Shown here: positions 18,913 through 27,508 of the stretch, piece by piece | Layout of the letters: every line of letters begins with the position of its first letter | Position numbering within the stretch: position 1 is the first letter of the stretch | Assembly (NCBI GenBank): GCA_026702845.1 | Contig: JADCLS010000002.1 | Location: 372,001-436,000, forward strand | DNA from: Candidatus Heimdallarchaeota archaeon | Lineage (GTDB): Archaea; Asgardarchaeota; Heimdallarchaeia; Heimdallarchaeales; Kariarchaeaceae | Direction of reading: 5' to 3' | Length of the DNA stretch: 64,000 nucleotides | Position numbers and translations under genes: made by a program | The notes under the pieces: model-generated | What the model was told of the DNA's origin: nothing | Databases searched by the model: none | What the model saw: the letters and a program-made list of their open reading frames with translations, nothing else

Positions 18913-19305
18913 ATGAGTGGTATCCAAGTTGATATTACAAACCTAAATAAAGGAGAAGTTGTATATAGTAATTGTATAGCTATGTTGGTAGAGGTACGTG
19001 AAGGTTTATTTGGAAACAAAGTTTTCCTGTACTCAAGAGAGATCGACCTAAATAATATTCCAGACAACATAGATCAGAAGGAAATGATGAAGAATATTCA
19101 AGAGATTGTCAAACAATTTGCTAAATCTAGGCTTTTTACTGAAAATCATTTCTATGTATGGGATCGTGCTACTCCTAAGCTTATTAGATTGGTAAAACGT
19201 AGCTTTGATGAATTGAGCGACAAGGAAATCGAGGACGAAGAGAGACGGTTCGATGAATTTGAATCATCTGTGAGAAAAGAATTGATCAAGGTAACTGCCA
19301 CTTAG
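18913..19305 (+). CDS. Hypothetical 130-residue protein
   Basis: 130 residues with no membrane segment. The first 50 residues look like a beta-rich unit (GIQVDITNLNKGEVVYSNCIAMLVEV, FGNKVFLYSREIDLNNIP). The remainder is helical and charged (QKEMMKNIQEIVKQFAKSRLF; DELSDKEIEDEERRFDEFESS). No family recognised. It has its own TATA-like sequence (tatataaagg, 18820-18829) about 85 bases upstream. Its 3' end overlaps by a few bases the convergent GNAT gene. Confidence 0.5.
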   Translation: MSGIQVDITNLNKGEVVYSNCIAMLVEVREGLFGNKVFLYSREIDLNNIPDNIDQKEMMKNIQEIVKQFAKSRLFTENHFYVWDRATPKLIRLVKRSFDELSDKEIEDEERRFDEFESSVRKELIKVTAT

Positions 19306-19772
19306 GATCTACAAATTTGTTTGACAAGATGAACTTGATGACTATTCCAAGCTAGATCATGGGATACATACCCACAGATCTGAAACCCATTAGATAAGTA
19401 GAATTTCTGAGCATCCTTCATATCATCACTTGTATCCACTCTGATCACTTCAATTTCATTCATGTCAGTTCCAATTTTTGATATATGTTCTATCATCTTT
19501 TTTCCTATCCCACGTCGGAGGTATTGGTGGTGTGTCATAAAGGATGTAACAAATAATGACTTTCTTCTGAACTCTACAGCTGCATAGGCGACAATCTCAC
19601 CATTTAAGACAGCTACAAGAATTCTTCCTATATCACTAAAGATGGAAAAATATCGCATCAGTTTTTCCTCAGTTTCAAGATAACTAGGGCCAAAATGTTT
19701 AGCATTAACAATTATCTCTCTTACAGGATCATGATCCTCGTCTGTGTATGATCGTATTTGCAGTTCATGCAC
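19302..19772 (-). CDS. GNAT-family N-acetyltransferase
   Basis: 156 residues, the normal size of a single GNAT domain. The acetyl-CoA loop is HHQYLRRGIGKKMIEHI (the Q/R-x-x-G-x-G/A motif, about residues 80-97). The following VIRVDTSDDMKDAQKFYLSNGFQICGY is the usual motif B, with a C-terminal Tyr. The enzyme is cytosolic and the acceptor is not predictable. It is convergent with the 130-residue gene, the two stops overlapping by four bases. Confidence 0.85.
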   Translation of the reverse strand: MHELQIRSYTDEDHDPVREIIVNAKHFGPSYLETEEKLMRYFSIFSDIGRILVAVLNGEIVAYAAVEFRRKSLFVTSFMTHHQYLRRGIGKKMIEHISKIGTDMNEIEVIRVDTSDDMKDAQKFYLSNGFQICGYVSHDLAWNSHQVHLVKQICRS

Positions 19773-19939
19773 AAACTAACATAACTTACTATTCTATTTA
19801 AAGATTTATCGTAGATGCGAATAAGAGAATAGAAGAGAGCATTGAAATGATCCAGGGTATGCAATTGTTGAAGAAGAAAAACTAGGGAAATAATATGATA
19901 ACTAACGATGAAGTTAAAAGTTATATGATATTAAGGAAT

Positions 19940-19963
19940 ATGTAGGTACTTACATGTAGGTAC
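19940..19963 (+). repeat. Short direct repeat upstream of tRNA-Leu
   Basis: ATGTAGGTAC occurs at 19940-19949 and again at 19954-19963, with TTAC between. It lies about 50 bases before the tRNA 5' end, where a promoter or factor site would sit. The AT-rich ttatatgatatt at 19921-19932 is a possible TATA. The pair could bind a dimeric regulator; this is inference. Confidence 0.3.
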
Positions 19964-20011
19964 CCTCCATCAAGAAACTGTCGTTTATCGCAGACTCTTG
20001 ATAGACCAAAC

Positions 20012-20140
20012 GAGGGGGTCGCCCAGCCTGGTCAACGGCGCTAGGTTGAGGAACGCCTAACGTGACTCGACAAGTAGTACGTCATTCGTGCAATTGCCTA
20101 GTTCTTCAGAGATTCGTGGGTTCGAATCCCACCTCCCTCA
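20012..20140 (+). tRNA. tRNA-Leu(GAG) with a 44-base anticodon-loop intron
   Basis: The acceptor is GAGGGGG/CTCCCTC with one G-U pair. The D arm is GCC..GGC with GCCTGGTCAA, typical of leucine tRNAs. The anticodon stem is CTAGG (20041-20045)/CCTAG (20097-20101), and the T arm is GTGGG-TTCGAAT-CCCAC. The loop 5' part is TTGAGG, giving anticodon GAG, and a class II variable arm follows (14 bases). The bases 20052-20095, between positions 37 and 38, form the intron; the exact ends depend on the bulge-helix-bulge fold. Base 73 is A, the leucine discriminator. Confidence 0.82.
20052..20095 (+). other. Predicted archaeal tRNA intron in tRNA-Leu
   Basis: About 44 bases inserted after position 37, the canonical archaeal site. 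A helix acg-tgac/gtca-tt-cgt can form inside the intron. The borders are inferred from the anticodon stem pairing and could shift by one or two bases. Confidence 0.55.
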
Positions 20141-20149
20141 TTTTTTTTC
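20140..20149 (+). terminator. T-rich terminator of tRNA-Leu
   Basis: Eight T residues follow directly after the discriminator base (attttttttc). Archaeal RNA polymerase stops at such U tracts. It also lies at the boundary with the convergent 7TM gene. Confidence 0.5.
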
Positions 20150-20198
20150 TATCATTTTCAGCAAAAAAAATATGTGATATAATTTTAAAGTTTGATTA

Positions 20199-21416
20199 TT
20201 AAACAGAAATGGCTAACTCTAACAACCCTTTTCTAACATACTCGATAAATTGTACAGAATTAAACTCCGATCGTAAATCCTCAACAGTTCTAATTCGTTT
20301 AATATATTTTTCTGAAAGGACCTGTCTTTTATCAATAATCCATCTCACCTCTGATGGAACTATGAGAAGAAGAACGACATAATTTTGACCTTCAAAACGG
20401 GGATCGGTTTGCGATTTATCTTTCACAAAAGAAGAGAGAAAGAGAGCTGTCAGGTTGGGTTGATTAGGTACTGGAATCACTGCACTCCCCTCAATATATT
20501 GATCACCCATACCTAGTGCACTTGTACCGATTGCTCCCATTTTAATGAGAAATTCTAGATGTTCAATCTCATCATCTTCTAGGAAATGAAATCCTTTTGC
20601 GTAGAGTGGTGCTGGACCCATTGATTCAAAACTGATCAAAGCAATGGAAATCTGCTCTGTATACACTAGATGATTAACTGCCCGAGTGATTGGCAATAAT
20701 GCATAGGGATCCCATACTGTTGCATATTTTAACAAAATTATTCCACAAAAGATTAGATGTCTAGAAACGTAAAACAACCAAAGTTCACCATAAACTCCCT
20801 TAAATGGATTTAATGCACCTTGCATCAAGATTATTGTCAAGCCAAATGATAATAAAATAGCACCTGAAGCATAAATTTTTGGTGCTGATCCAGGAAGGTA
20901 GTTCAAATGATAACCATTTTTCAGTTCCAGTAGGGATGTGAAAGCTACCAAAAGGAAACCCCAAATAATGAATGCAATCTTAAATCCTCTGGAATAAATG
21001 GGTATTATTGATAGAGATAGGGGATCAACAGTTATGATATTATACTCTAAAGTAACCAATTGAGCCATCAACAGACCAAAAAGTACCCATGAATAGGTTA
21101 TCAAGATATTTTCCAATCTTTTCTCTTTATCTTGAAGAGGTGATACTCTTAAGGACCAAATGATAATTATGCCTACAATGATAAGAGAAGCAACTAAAGC
21201 AATCACCCAAGGTAAGGTTCTTGGGATAATATCTGCTACCATGAGACATCCCATATAATTCCAGAAAGTAAGAATAACTAGTGCCAAAATGGGACGGAAT
21301 GCTACTCCAGTTCCGATTTTCCTCACCCCCATCACTGAGAGGACTAGAACAATTACAACCTCAATAGTGATGAAAATAGTATTTGTCACTATAAAAAATG
21401 AGGCCATAATATCCAA
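20199..21416 (-). CDS. Seven-TM protein with C-terminal longin/roadblock-like domain, copy 1
   Basis: 405 residues. About seven membrane helices fill residues 1-245. Residues 250-405 are soluble: EQISIALISFESMGPAPLYAKG, a helix EFLIKMGAIGTSALGMG, then strands IEGSAVIPVPNQP, TALFLSSF, NYVVLLLIVPSEVRWIID. This strand-strand-helix-strand order resembles longin or roadblock folds seen in Asgard membrane proteins, but I cannot prove it. Copy 2, at 21595-22809, is nearly identical in the soluble part. A membrane sensor or anchor for GTPase signalling is inference. Confidence 0.6.
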   Translation of the reverse strand: MDIMASFFIVTNTIFITIEVVIVLVLSVMGVRKIGTGVAFRPILALVILTFWNYMGCLMVADIIPRTLPWVIALVASLIIVGIIIIWSLRVSPLQDKEKRLENILITYSWVLFGLLMAQLVTLEYNIITVDPLSLSIIPIYSRGFKIAFIIWGFLLVAFTSLLELKNGYHLNYLPGSAPKIYASGAILLSFGLTIILMQGALNPFKGVYGELWLFYVSRHLIFCGIILLKYATVWDPYALLPITRAVNHLVYTEQISIALISFESMGPAPLYAKGFHFLEDDEIEHLEFLIKMGAIGTSALGMGDQYIEGSAVIPVPNQPNLTALFLSSFVKDKSQTDPRFEGQNYVVLLLIVPSEVRWIIDKRQVLSEKYIKRIRTVEDLRSEFNSVQFIEYVRKGLLELAISV

Positions 21417-21594
21417 TCTTTGTAGACTTCTTTACTATTTCCCATATTTATTTGCTCTTTGATAAGAATTCTTCTCGTTCTGTTATCAAAAGTCTAATGG
21501 TATTTGGCATTTGAAATCCTAATCTTCCCTCTTGGTATCAAATGATTTCAAAAATGGATATGGTTTTCAAATACTTCATCATTAACATACTGAC

Positions 21595-22809
21595 TCAAAC
21601 TGAAATAGCCAATTCCAATAATCCTCTTTTTACTAATTCAACAAACCTTTCAGGTTCGAATTCTTCTCTTAAATCCTTTACTTTTCGTGCTCTCTGAATA
21701 AATCTTTCAGAAAGAATTTCTCTCTTGTCTATGATCCATCGTACTTCAGATGGTACAATTATAAGAAGAACAATATAATTTTGCCCGTTAAATCGGGGAT
21801 CTGGTTGCAGCTTATCTTTCACAAATGATGAGAGAAAAAGAGCTGTTAAATTCGGTTGATTTGGAACTGGTACAACGGCACTACCTTCAATATACTGATC
21901 ACCCATACCAAGAGCACTTGTTCCAATAGCACCTAACTTGATGAGGAATTGATCTAAATCATTGTTTTCAGAATCGACAAAATGAAATCCCTTTGAATAC
22001 AATGGGGCTGGCCCCAATCGCTCAAAACTTATCAATGATATGGAAATCTGTTCTGTATGTAGCAAATGATTTACGGCTCGAGTTATCGGTAATAATGCAT
22101 AGGGGTCCCAAATTACTGCAGAATTGACCATTATTATCCCTACGAGATTTAGATGCATGGAAATGAAAAAAATCCATATCTCTGTGGTTTCTCCTTTGAA
22201 TGGATTATACACACTTTGAAATAATATGGTGATCATCCCAAGTAGTAGCAACCCAGAGCCAGCAACAAATATTTTTGGTATTGATCCGGGTAAGTAATTG
22301 AGATGATATCCTTCTTTTAATTCCATCAAAAATGTAAAAATTACCACCATTATTCCCCAAATAGCAAAAGCAATCAGGAATATCTTGGAATAGATAGGGA
22401 TCATTGATAATGATCTGGGATCTAAGGAAATAAGATTAAGCTCATTTGTTACAACTTGAGCAATCAATAAACCGAATAAGATCCATGAATAGATAATCAA
22501 CACATTTTCTATTCGTTTCACCTTATGATAAAAGGGTGATACTCTTATGGAAGAAATAATTACGATTCCAATGATGAAGAGAGAAGCAATCAATAATATT
22601 ACAGAAGTAAGGGACACTGGAAGCATATTTGCGACTGACAGACAAACCAGAAATATCCAACAGGTCAATAAAAATAACGCAAAAATTGGACGAAAGGCTA
22701 CCCCAGTACCAATTTTTCTTGCTGCAACTATCACTAGATACAAAATTACTATGACCTCGATTGTGATAAAGAAAGTATTTATCCCTATCAAAGAGGCCAT
22801 AATCTCCAT
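21595..22809 (-). CDS. Seven-TM protein with C-terminal longin/roadblock-like domain, copy 2
   Basis: 404 residues, paralogous to the gene at 20199-21416 with the same layout. The N-terminal region (EIMASLIGINTFFITIEVIVILYLVIVAARKIGTGVAFRPIFALFLLTCW) is a multi-helix membrane block, and the C-terminus repeats the soluble domain, ending in the same ELAISV. The soluble part is the more conserved one: IGTSALGMGDQYIEGSAVVPVPNQPNLTALFLSSFVKDK matches copy 1 almost exactly. This implies selection on the soluble domain or recent gene conversion. Separated from copy 1 by 178 bases, both on the minus strand. Confidence 0.6.
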   Translation of the reverse strand: MEIMASLIGINTFFITIEVIVILYLVIVAARKIGTGVAFRPIFALFLLTCWIFLVCLSVANMLPVSLTSVILLIASLFIIGIVIISSIRVSPFYHKVKRIENVLIIYSWILFGLLIAQVVTNELNLISLDPRSLSMIPIYSKIFLIAFAIWGIMVVIFTFLMELKEGYHLNYLPGSIPKIFVAGSGLLLLGMITILFQSVYNPFKGETTEIWIFFISMHLNLVGIIMVNSAVIWDPYALLPITRAVNHLLHTEQISISLISFERLGPAPLYSKGFHFVDSENNDLDQFLIKLGAIGTSALGMGDQYIEGSAVVPVPNQPNLTALFLSSFVKDKLQPDPRFNGQNYIVLLIIVPSEVRWIIDKREILSERFIQRARKVKDLREEFEPERFVELVKRGLLELAISV

Positions 22810-23044
22810 ACACCATTGAGTTCTTTACTATTTCCCAATTTTGTTTGTTCTTTGCTTAGGAAACTTAAACATTCTGCTATCATGATTATACTTGAATACC
22901 ATCTTCAAGTTATGGACCTCATTTATAATGCATGCCCATCTATTTAGTTAAGCTTTTAGAATTTTGGCCCCTAGAAGATTCACATTATATTTTGATACAT
23001 TTATGTTATACATCCTTAAATAGGTGATTAATCTTTGTTGAGTA
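22810..23044. other. Divergent intergenic region
   Basis: About 235 AT-rich bases between the 7TM copy 2 (minus strand) and the PH-like membrane gene (plus strand). Both promoters should lie here. A TATA-like taaataggtg is seen at 23018-23027 before the plus-strand gene. No RNA gene or repeat stands out. Confidence 0.3.
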
Positions 23045-24253
23045 ATGAAATTTGAGAAGAAATCTCCCACTGAATTTATACTTAAACCTCAAATGCGTGA
23101 TCAGTGGCATTCCTACCTATTTGCTGCTATGCCTATGTTTATGGGCATTATGATGATTACTATCTTTTTTGTCGATCCTCAAGCTCCAACAACACTATTA
23201 TATTTCATCATCCCACTAGTTGGTCTTCCTGGATTATATTATTATATAAGATTGAGGAAGAAGCTAATCATAGTATCACAGAATAGTCTTACATATAAGG
23301 ATAGGGTGCTTGATAAACAAGATATTCAATCAATACGTATTAAAAGAACCTTCAAAGTTACAAGCCAGACGGTCCAGATCGCCTCCTTTGGAACAGGGAA
23401 TACACCATACAAGAAAGGGAACACCAAGGATGGATATGCTCAGTGGCAGATGTTTGTGGTAAATCAGAGGGGTGAAGATCTCTTAATTCTGAAAAACTAC
23501 ACATCTCCTAAGGGAACTCCCATGCTTGCTGCTGCTCATGCAATAGGGAGAATCTTGCAGACACAAGTAATTGAGGATATCGGTCTTGAAAATCGGATTA
23601 CAGATTATAAAGAACAATCTGAGATGGATCCAGTACCACTTGACCTACTGCAGAACACATTTGATCAGCTCAAAAGCAAAGATGTGGAGTTCCAAAACAA
23701 AGCCATACTTTTTGAAAGGGAGGGATCAATATTCAGAATAACTGAACAGAGCAGGGATAGGAGGAGGAAATTTGGATTTAAGCCTTATAGAGAACGAGAA
23801 TTTGTAGAAATTTCCCTCCAACAACAGGTGATAGAAACTATTCCCATCTTTTTGATACTTGCAGCTTTCGGAACAATCTTTATGACAGTAGGAATTTCTC
23901 AGATAATGAAAGGCGTGATTGTGGGAATAGTGTTCGGTTTGATATTCACCATCTTTGGTTTAGGTTGGGTACTTTTGGCAATATGGATAGTGAATACAGC
24001 GAAATATGACCGAATCATTACCTTTGATCCTGAATTCACATCAGTTCGCATGGAGGGATTATTGTTTAGCATAACAACGAAAAAAGTCAGAAATACTGAT
24101 GTATTTCATACTGCCCTGGTACAAGAAGGAGATTATGTATATCCCGAATTTTCTACTGCAGAAGCTGTTATCAAGTTATACTATCCTTTTGAGGCAAATG
24201 AAGAGGCAAGAGAATTTGAAAGTTGGTTAAGAGATTATTATCAAATCTATTAG
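23045..24253 (+). CDS. Membrane protein with two PH-like domains
   Basis: 402 residues. Membrane pairs lie at about 26-68 (SYLFAAMPMFMGIMMITIFFV, LLYFIIPLVGLPGLYYYIRL) and about 265-315. Each pair is followed by a beta-rich stretch: KLIIVSQNSLTYKDRVLDKQDIQSIRIKR near 72-100 and YDRIITFDPEFTSVRMEGLLFSITTKKVRNTDVF near 327-360. The repeats resemble the bPH2/DUF304 architecture of two PH domains. Cytosolic sides would bind lipid or protein. No catalytic motif. Close downstream lies a decayed TPR gene. Confidence 0.55.
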   Translation: MKFEKKSPTEFILKPQMRDQWHSYLFAAMPMFMGIMMITIFFVDPQAPTTLLYFIIPLVGLPGLYYYIRLRKKLIIVSQNSLTYKDRVLDKQDIQSIRIKRTFKVTSQTVQIASFGTGNTPYKKGNTKDGYAQWQMFVVNQRGEDLLILKNYTSPKGTPMLAAAHAIGRILQTQVIEDIGLENRITDYKEQSEMDPVPLDLLQNTFDQLKSKDVEFQNKAILFEREGSIFRITEQSRDRRRKFGFKPYREREFVEISLQQQVIETIPIFLILAAFGTIFMTVGISQIMKGVIVGIVFGLIFTIFGLGWVLLAIWIVNTAKYDRIITFDPEFTSVRMEGLLFSITTKKVRNTDVFHTALVQEGDYVYPEFSTAEAVIKLYYPFEANEEAREFESWLRDYYQIY

Positions 24254-24280
24254 GAAACTACTGCTTGAAATAATTAGTAC

Positions 24281-24736
24281 TAATTATCGATGATGAGTTT
24301 ACGAATGTAATTAATGATCTTCCTTCTGAAGATTTATCACAAACTCTAAGATTTAAGGTTCTATTCTCAATGGGTCCAGTATACTCAATGAATGGACAGC
24401 TTAATCAAGCAATGTTAGTATACTAAGAGTTACTAGATTCACATGATCCATGCGATTTAGATCTGGCATATGTTTACAATAATATTGGAGAAATATATCG
24501 TCTAAGAGGTGATTTCTTTAAAGCCAAAATTCTCAGAGGTAAAAGAAGAGTTATGCCGAGTACAAGAAGTAGGTTTGGAACAGGAATGTGAGCATCTACT
24601 TGGCCCAATCATTGAGATACTTAACAATTAAAAACAAGAAATAGAAGAGATAAGTTAAAAACTAGATAATGAGGATAGTTATTATGCAATTGTAGAGCTC
24701 AAGGAATATTTGAGAAATATTTCTCAGTATTTTTAA
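24281..24736 (+). pseudogene. Decayed TPR-repeat protein gene
   Basis: A TPR-like helix pair is readable: LAYVYNNIGEIYRLRGDFFKA after the internal TAA at 24424-24426. The upstream frame gives DDEFTNVINDLPSEDLSQ. After the repeat the reading frame shifts: EELCRVQEVGLEQECEHLLGP continues in another frame, followed by further stops. No start codon is seen for an intact product. It fills an otherwise gene-free stretch between the PH-like gene and the PfkB kinase. At least one stop and one frameshift are visible. Confidence 0.55.
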
Positions 24737-24751
24737 TCTCAATCGATTCAA

Positions 24752-25561
24752 TCATTCATCAGGAATCCTGATCCCATGACCAAATGCTCCAAAATATTGA
24801 CATGTTTCATAGGCTGATTGAGTGGCCAATGTCATTATATCCTCAAGCTTCTGTCCCTCAAGATATTCTACTAAGAAACGGGCTATAAATGAGTCACCCG
24901 CACCTAAAGTATCAACCACCCCTCCATCAATTGCAGGGGCATAATACAGCTCTCCATCAAAGGCATAAGCACCATCACTCCCCATAGTAACTAGAAGAAG
25001 TTTTGCACCCATTTCTTGATAATCATGCATTAATTCCTCAATATTTTCTTGATTTTCCGCTGAAATGATGGCAATGTCAACATGTGGAAGATATTTGGAC
25101 AAATATTCTCGATCTGCAAGTTCTGTGAAATCAAAGGAAACCATCAAATTAGTTGGACGATTGAGAATAAAATTTTCCATTCTGCTATAATAACTGGTAT
25201 GGAGCATATCATGTGAACGAATGAATGCCAGATCTTCTTCTTCCAGCACACTCCTCGTACTGGCCCCTCTTTGGACCTTCCCAAATCTACGTTCACCCTG
25301 CTCAAGATAAATCTCTGTAAATGTAGTTACATCTTCTTTAACAAGACATCGTGTGTGATTCACTCCTTCTTCAATTAGAGCTTTCAATATCAGTTCACCA
25401 TAGAGATCATTACCTAACCAGCCAACATAACTGCTAGATAATCCCTGTCTGGCAGCTAAAACAGCAACATTGACCTCATTCCCACCAGGATACATCATCC
25501 CATGACTAATATACTTATCCACGGTGTTGTGTCCAACACAGACCAGCGATTTTGATCTCAG
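24752..25561 (-). CDS. PfkB-family sugar kinase (fructoselysine kinase-like)
   Basis: 269 residues if it starts at CTG 25561. The frame upstream of the first standard start (GTG 25522) encodes KSLVCVGHNTVDKYISHG, the usual first strand of PfkB kinases, so the GTG is internal. The body contains YPGGNEVNVAVLAARQG and, near the C-terminus, GVVDTLGAGDSFIARFLVEYLEG with the anion hole GAGD and the catalytic Asp. The CTG overlaps the SIS gene's stop as CTGA. The neighbour has a FrlB-like SIS fold, so a fructoselysine 6-kinase (FrlD-like) role is likely but not proved. Confidence 0.72.
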   Translation of the reverse strand: MRSKSLVCVGHNTVDKYISHGMMYPGGNEVNVAVLAARQGLSSSYVGWLGNDLYGELILKALIEEGVNHTRCLVKEDVTTFTEIYLEQGERRFGKVQRGASTRSVLEEEDLAFIRSHDMLHTSYYSRMENFILNRPTNLMVSFDFTELADREYLSKYLPHVDIAIISAENQENIEELMHDYQEMGAKLLLVTMGSDGAYAFDGELYYAPAIDGGVVDTLGAGDSFIARFLVEYLEGQKLEDIMTLATQSAYETCQYFGAFGHGIRIPDE

Positions 25562-26586
25562 TATTCCACCACTCCCATATATCTACGAGATGTTCTATCA
25601 TACTGCCTAAGAGCAGCGTAGTAATCCATGAATCTACGAGTTGCTGCATCCAAGATCATGGGTGAGAAAAATCCTCTAAGTTCAGTGGATATTCCAGCCA
25701 TCTTGAAATCTTTTGAATCGACAATAAGATAGCTCTTAAGATATTTCTCACAAAAACTCTGAACTCTTAATCCCTCTTCTCGAGTCTCATCTTCTCCAAT
25801 TAATACAATAACTGGAACAGAGTCATCTAGAAGTTCGAATGGTCCATGAAAGAAATCAGCTGCAATTACAGGTGAGGCATGAATCTTGAACATTTCCATG
25901 AAAGAACAGAAAGCTAATGCATAAGCTGCGTTATAAATAGGACCATGCCCGACAATTAACATAGAATTGTTCTGATAATATTTCTTTGTAAAGGAGTAGA
26001 CGGCCTTCTCATTGATCTCAACTGTATCAGCGAGTACCTGTGGAAGCTGATGTAATGATTCTATGATTTTGTGATGAAGAGACCACAATTTATTTTCTTT
26101 AACTGAAAGGAAACCAGATACCAAGGCTGCAGTAATAATGAATTGTGGATAATCTCCTAGTTGTGTATCACCGAAATTTAGTTTGTGATCTACTTCTACA
26201 CTTAAAGGACTATCATCTAATCGAGTGATAGACACTGTCAGACAATCTTTTTCTTTGCAGAATTTTGCAGCATCTACTGTTTCTCTGGTCGTTCCAGAAT
26301 ATGAACCAAATACAATAACAGTTTTTGCATCTATATATTGAGGATCGATATGAATAAATTCAGCTGGTAAGTAACTCTTCATTCTGGTGAAACCAACTTT
26401 GAGATCAACAAAATGGTTGATCAGCCTCGCTGTTCTATTTGGAGCACCACAACCGATAAATACTAATTTATCATAGTCACTGGCCAATTCCTGACCAAAC
26501 TCGGATGCTTTATCTATTTTCGATACACTACTCGATAAAAAATTCAAAAATTCTTGCTTATCAAATGTTTTAGGAAATAGGTCCAT
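25558..26586 (-). CDS. SIS-domain sugar isomerase/deglycase (FrlB-like)
   Basis: 342 residues with two SIS domains. The first has DKLVFIGCGAPNRTARLINH and VIVFGSYSGTTRETVDAAKFC (about 48-130), the phosphosugar loop. The second has NNSMLIVGHGPIYNAAYALAF and AADFFHGPFELLDDSVPVIVL near 240. The length and C-terminal tail match GlmS-isomerase-like and fructoselysine-6-phosphate deglycase proteins. Pairing with a PfkB kinase points to the frl pathway: the kinase phosphorylates an Amadori sugar and this enzyme splits it into glucose 6-phosphate and an amine. Substrate unproved. Confidence 0.72.
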   Translation of the reverse strand: MDLFPKTFDKQEFLNFLSSSVSKIDKASEFGQELASDYDKLVFIGCGAPNRTARLINHFVDLKVGFTRMKSYLPAEFIHIDPQYIDAKTVIVFGSYSGTTRETVDAAKFCKEKDCLTVSITRLDDSPLSVEVDHKLNFGDTQLGDYPQFIITAALVSGFLSVKENKLWSLHHKIIESLHQLPQVLADTVEINEKAVYSFTKKYYQNNSMLIVGHGPIYNAAYALAFCSFMEMFKIHASPVIAADFFHGPFELLDDSVPVIVLIGEDETREEGLRVQSFCEKYLKSYLIVDSKDFKMAGISTELRGFFSPMILDAATRRFMDYYAALRQYDRTSRRYMGVVEY

Positions 26587-26780
26587 CTAAATCAACTTGT
26601 TAGGTTGAAATTATAAAATCCCACTCAAAGAATCGGAATATTCGATCACTAATCTAGATTAGACTGATTAAATCTAAATCAAAACTAGATATTTTAAATT
26701 ATCACCTTTGAAAAGATGCGAGTAAATTGTGCCATTTGAGAACAACTAGCCTTATGTTCTAGATATTATATCGTAATAGT

Positions 26781-27428
26781 ATGAAAGTAAATATAGCATT
26801 ATTATTCATTATTTTAATGATACATGCAGTATCAGCTCAGAATATGGATCCAGATAGCGAGGTTGTTGATCTGCAAGCACGAGTCACTGATATCGGTCTT
26901 ACCTGGGAGTATCATAATTATACGAATGATGAGGGATCCCAAGTTGATACTTATTTAGAATTTGATCTGATTCTTGAGATCTGGAACCCATATAATCATG
27001 ATGTGACAGATTTTGGATCAAGCTCCTGTCACTGGCCTGCGGGTATTGATCCGCATTTCAACACTTCCTTGGAATATGAGAATTGGGGACAAATCTGTAC
27101 TGATGACTATTCTCCAATTGTGTATTCATCAGGTATATCTGAGGAATTTAGTGCTGTTACTTTGGTGTTTGTATATACATATCTTGAAGAATATCCAGAT
27201 GGCAACATCTATGTGATAGATGCCAATGGTAACTTTACAAATAATTCAGATCCATTCTATGGAGCAAATATACGCTTTGAGAATGGATCCATCACCATTG
27301 AGTATGAAGCCTATCCTCGTTCATGGGGTTTGATACTATATTCTGATATTCGATGGGCACCACATGATTTGACTTCAATTCTAATAGGAATTACTATGGT
27401 ATCACTAATGAGAAAATATCAGAACTGA
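26781..27428 (+). CDS. Secreted beta-rich protein with C-terminal hydrophobic segment
   Basis: 215 residues. The signal peptide is about 1-19 (ALLFIILMIHAVSA). The mature part is beta-rich with aromatic and acidic residues (DTYLEFDLILEIWNPYNHDVTDFGSSSCHWPAG) and NxT/NxS sites, suggesting a glycosylated surface beta-sandwich of the BsuPI-like type. The C-terminus (TSILIGITMVSLMRKYQN) is a weak membrane anchor. No enzyme motif. It is preceded by a divergent gap of about 190 bases from the SIS gene. Confidence 0.6.
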   Translation: MKVNIALLFIILMIHAVSAQNMDPDSEVVDLQARVTDIGLTWEYHNYTNDEGSQVDTYLEFDLILEIWNPYNHDVTDFGSSSCHWPAGIDPHFNTSLEYENWGQICTDDYSPIVYSSGISEEFSAVTLVFVYTYLEEYPDGNIYVIDANGNFTNNSDPFYGANIRFENGSITIEYEAYPRSWGLILYSDIRWAPHDLTSILIGITMVSLMRKYQN

Positions 27429-27508
27429 TTCTAGGATACTTGATAAAAATCTGAATTTGATGATTGAAGAGTAACAATAATTATTAAGAGAGCTGAAAAC
27501 TGACCCAT

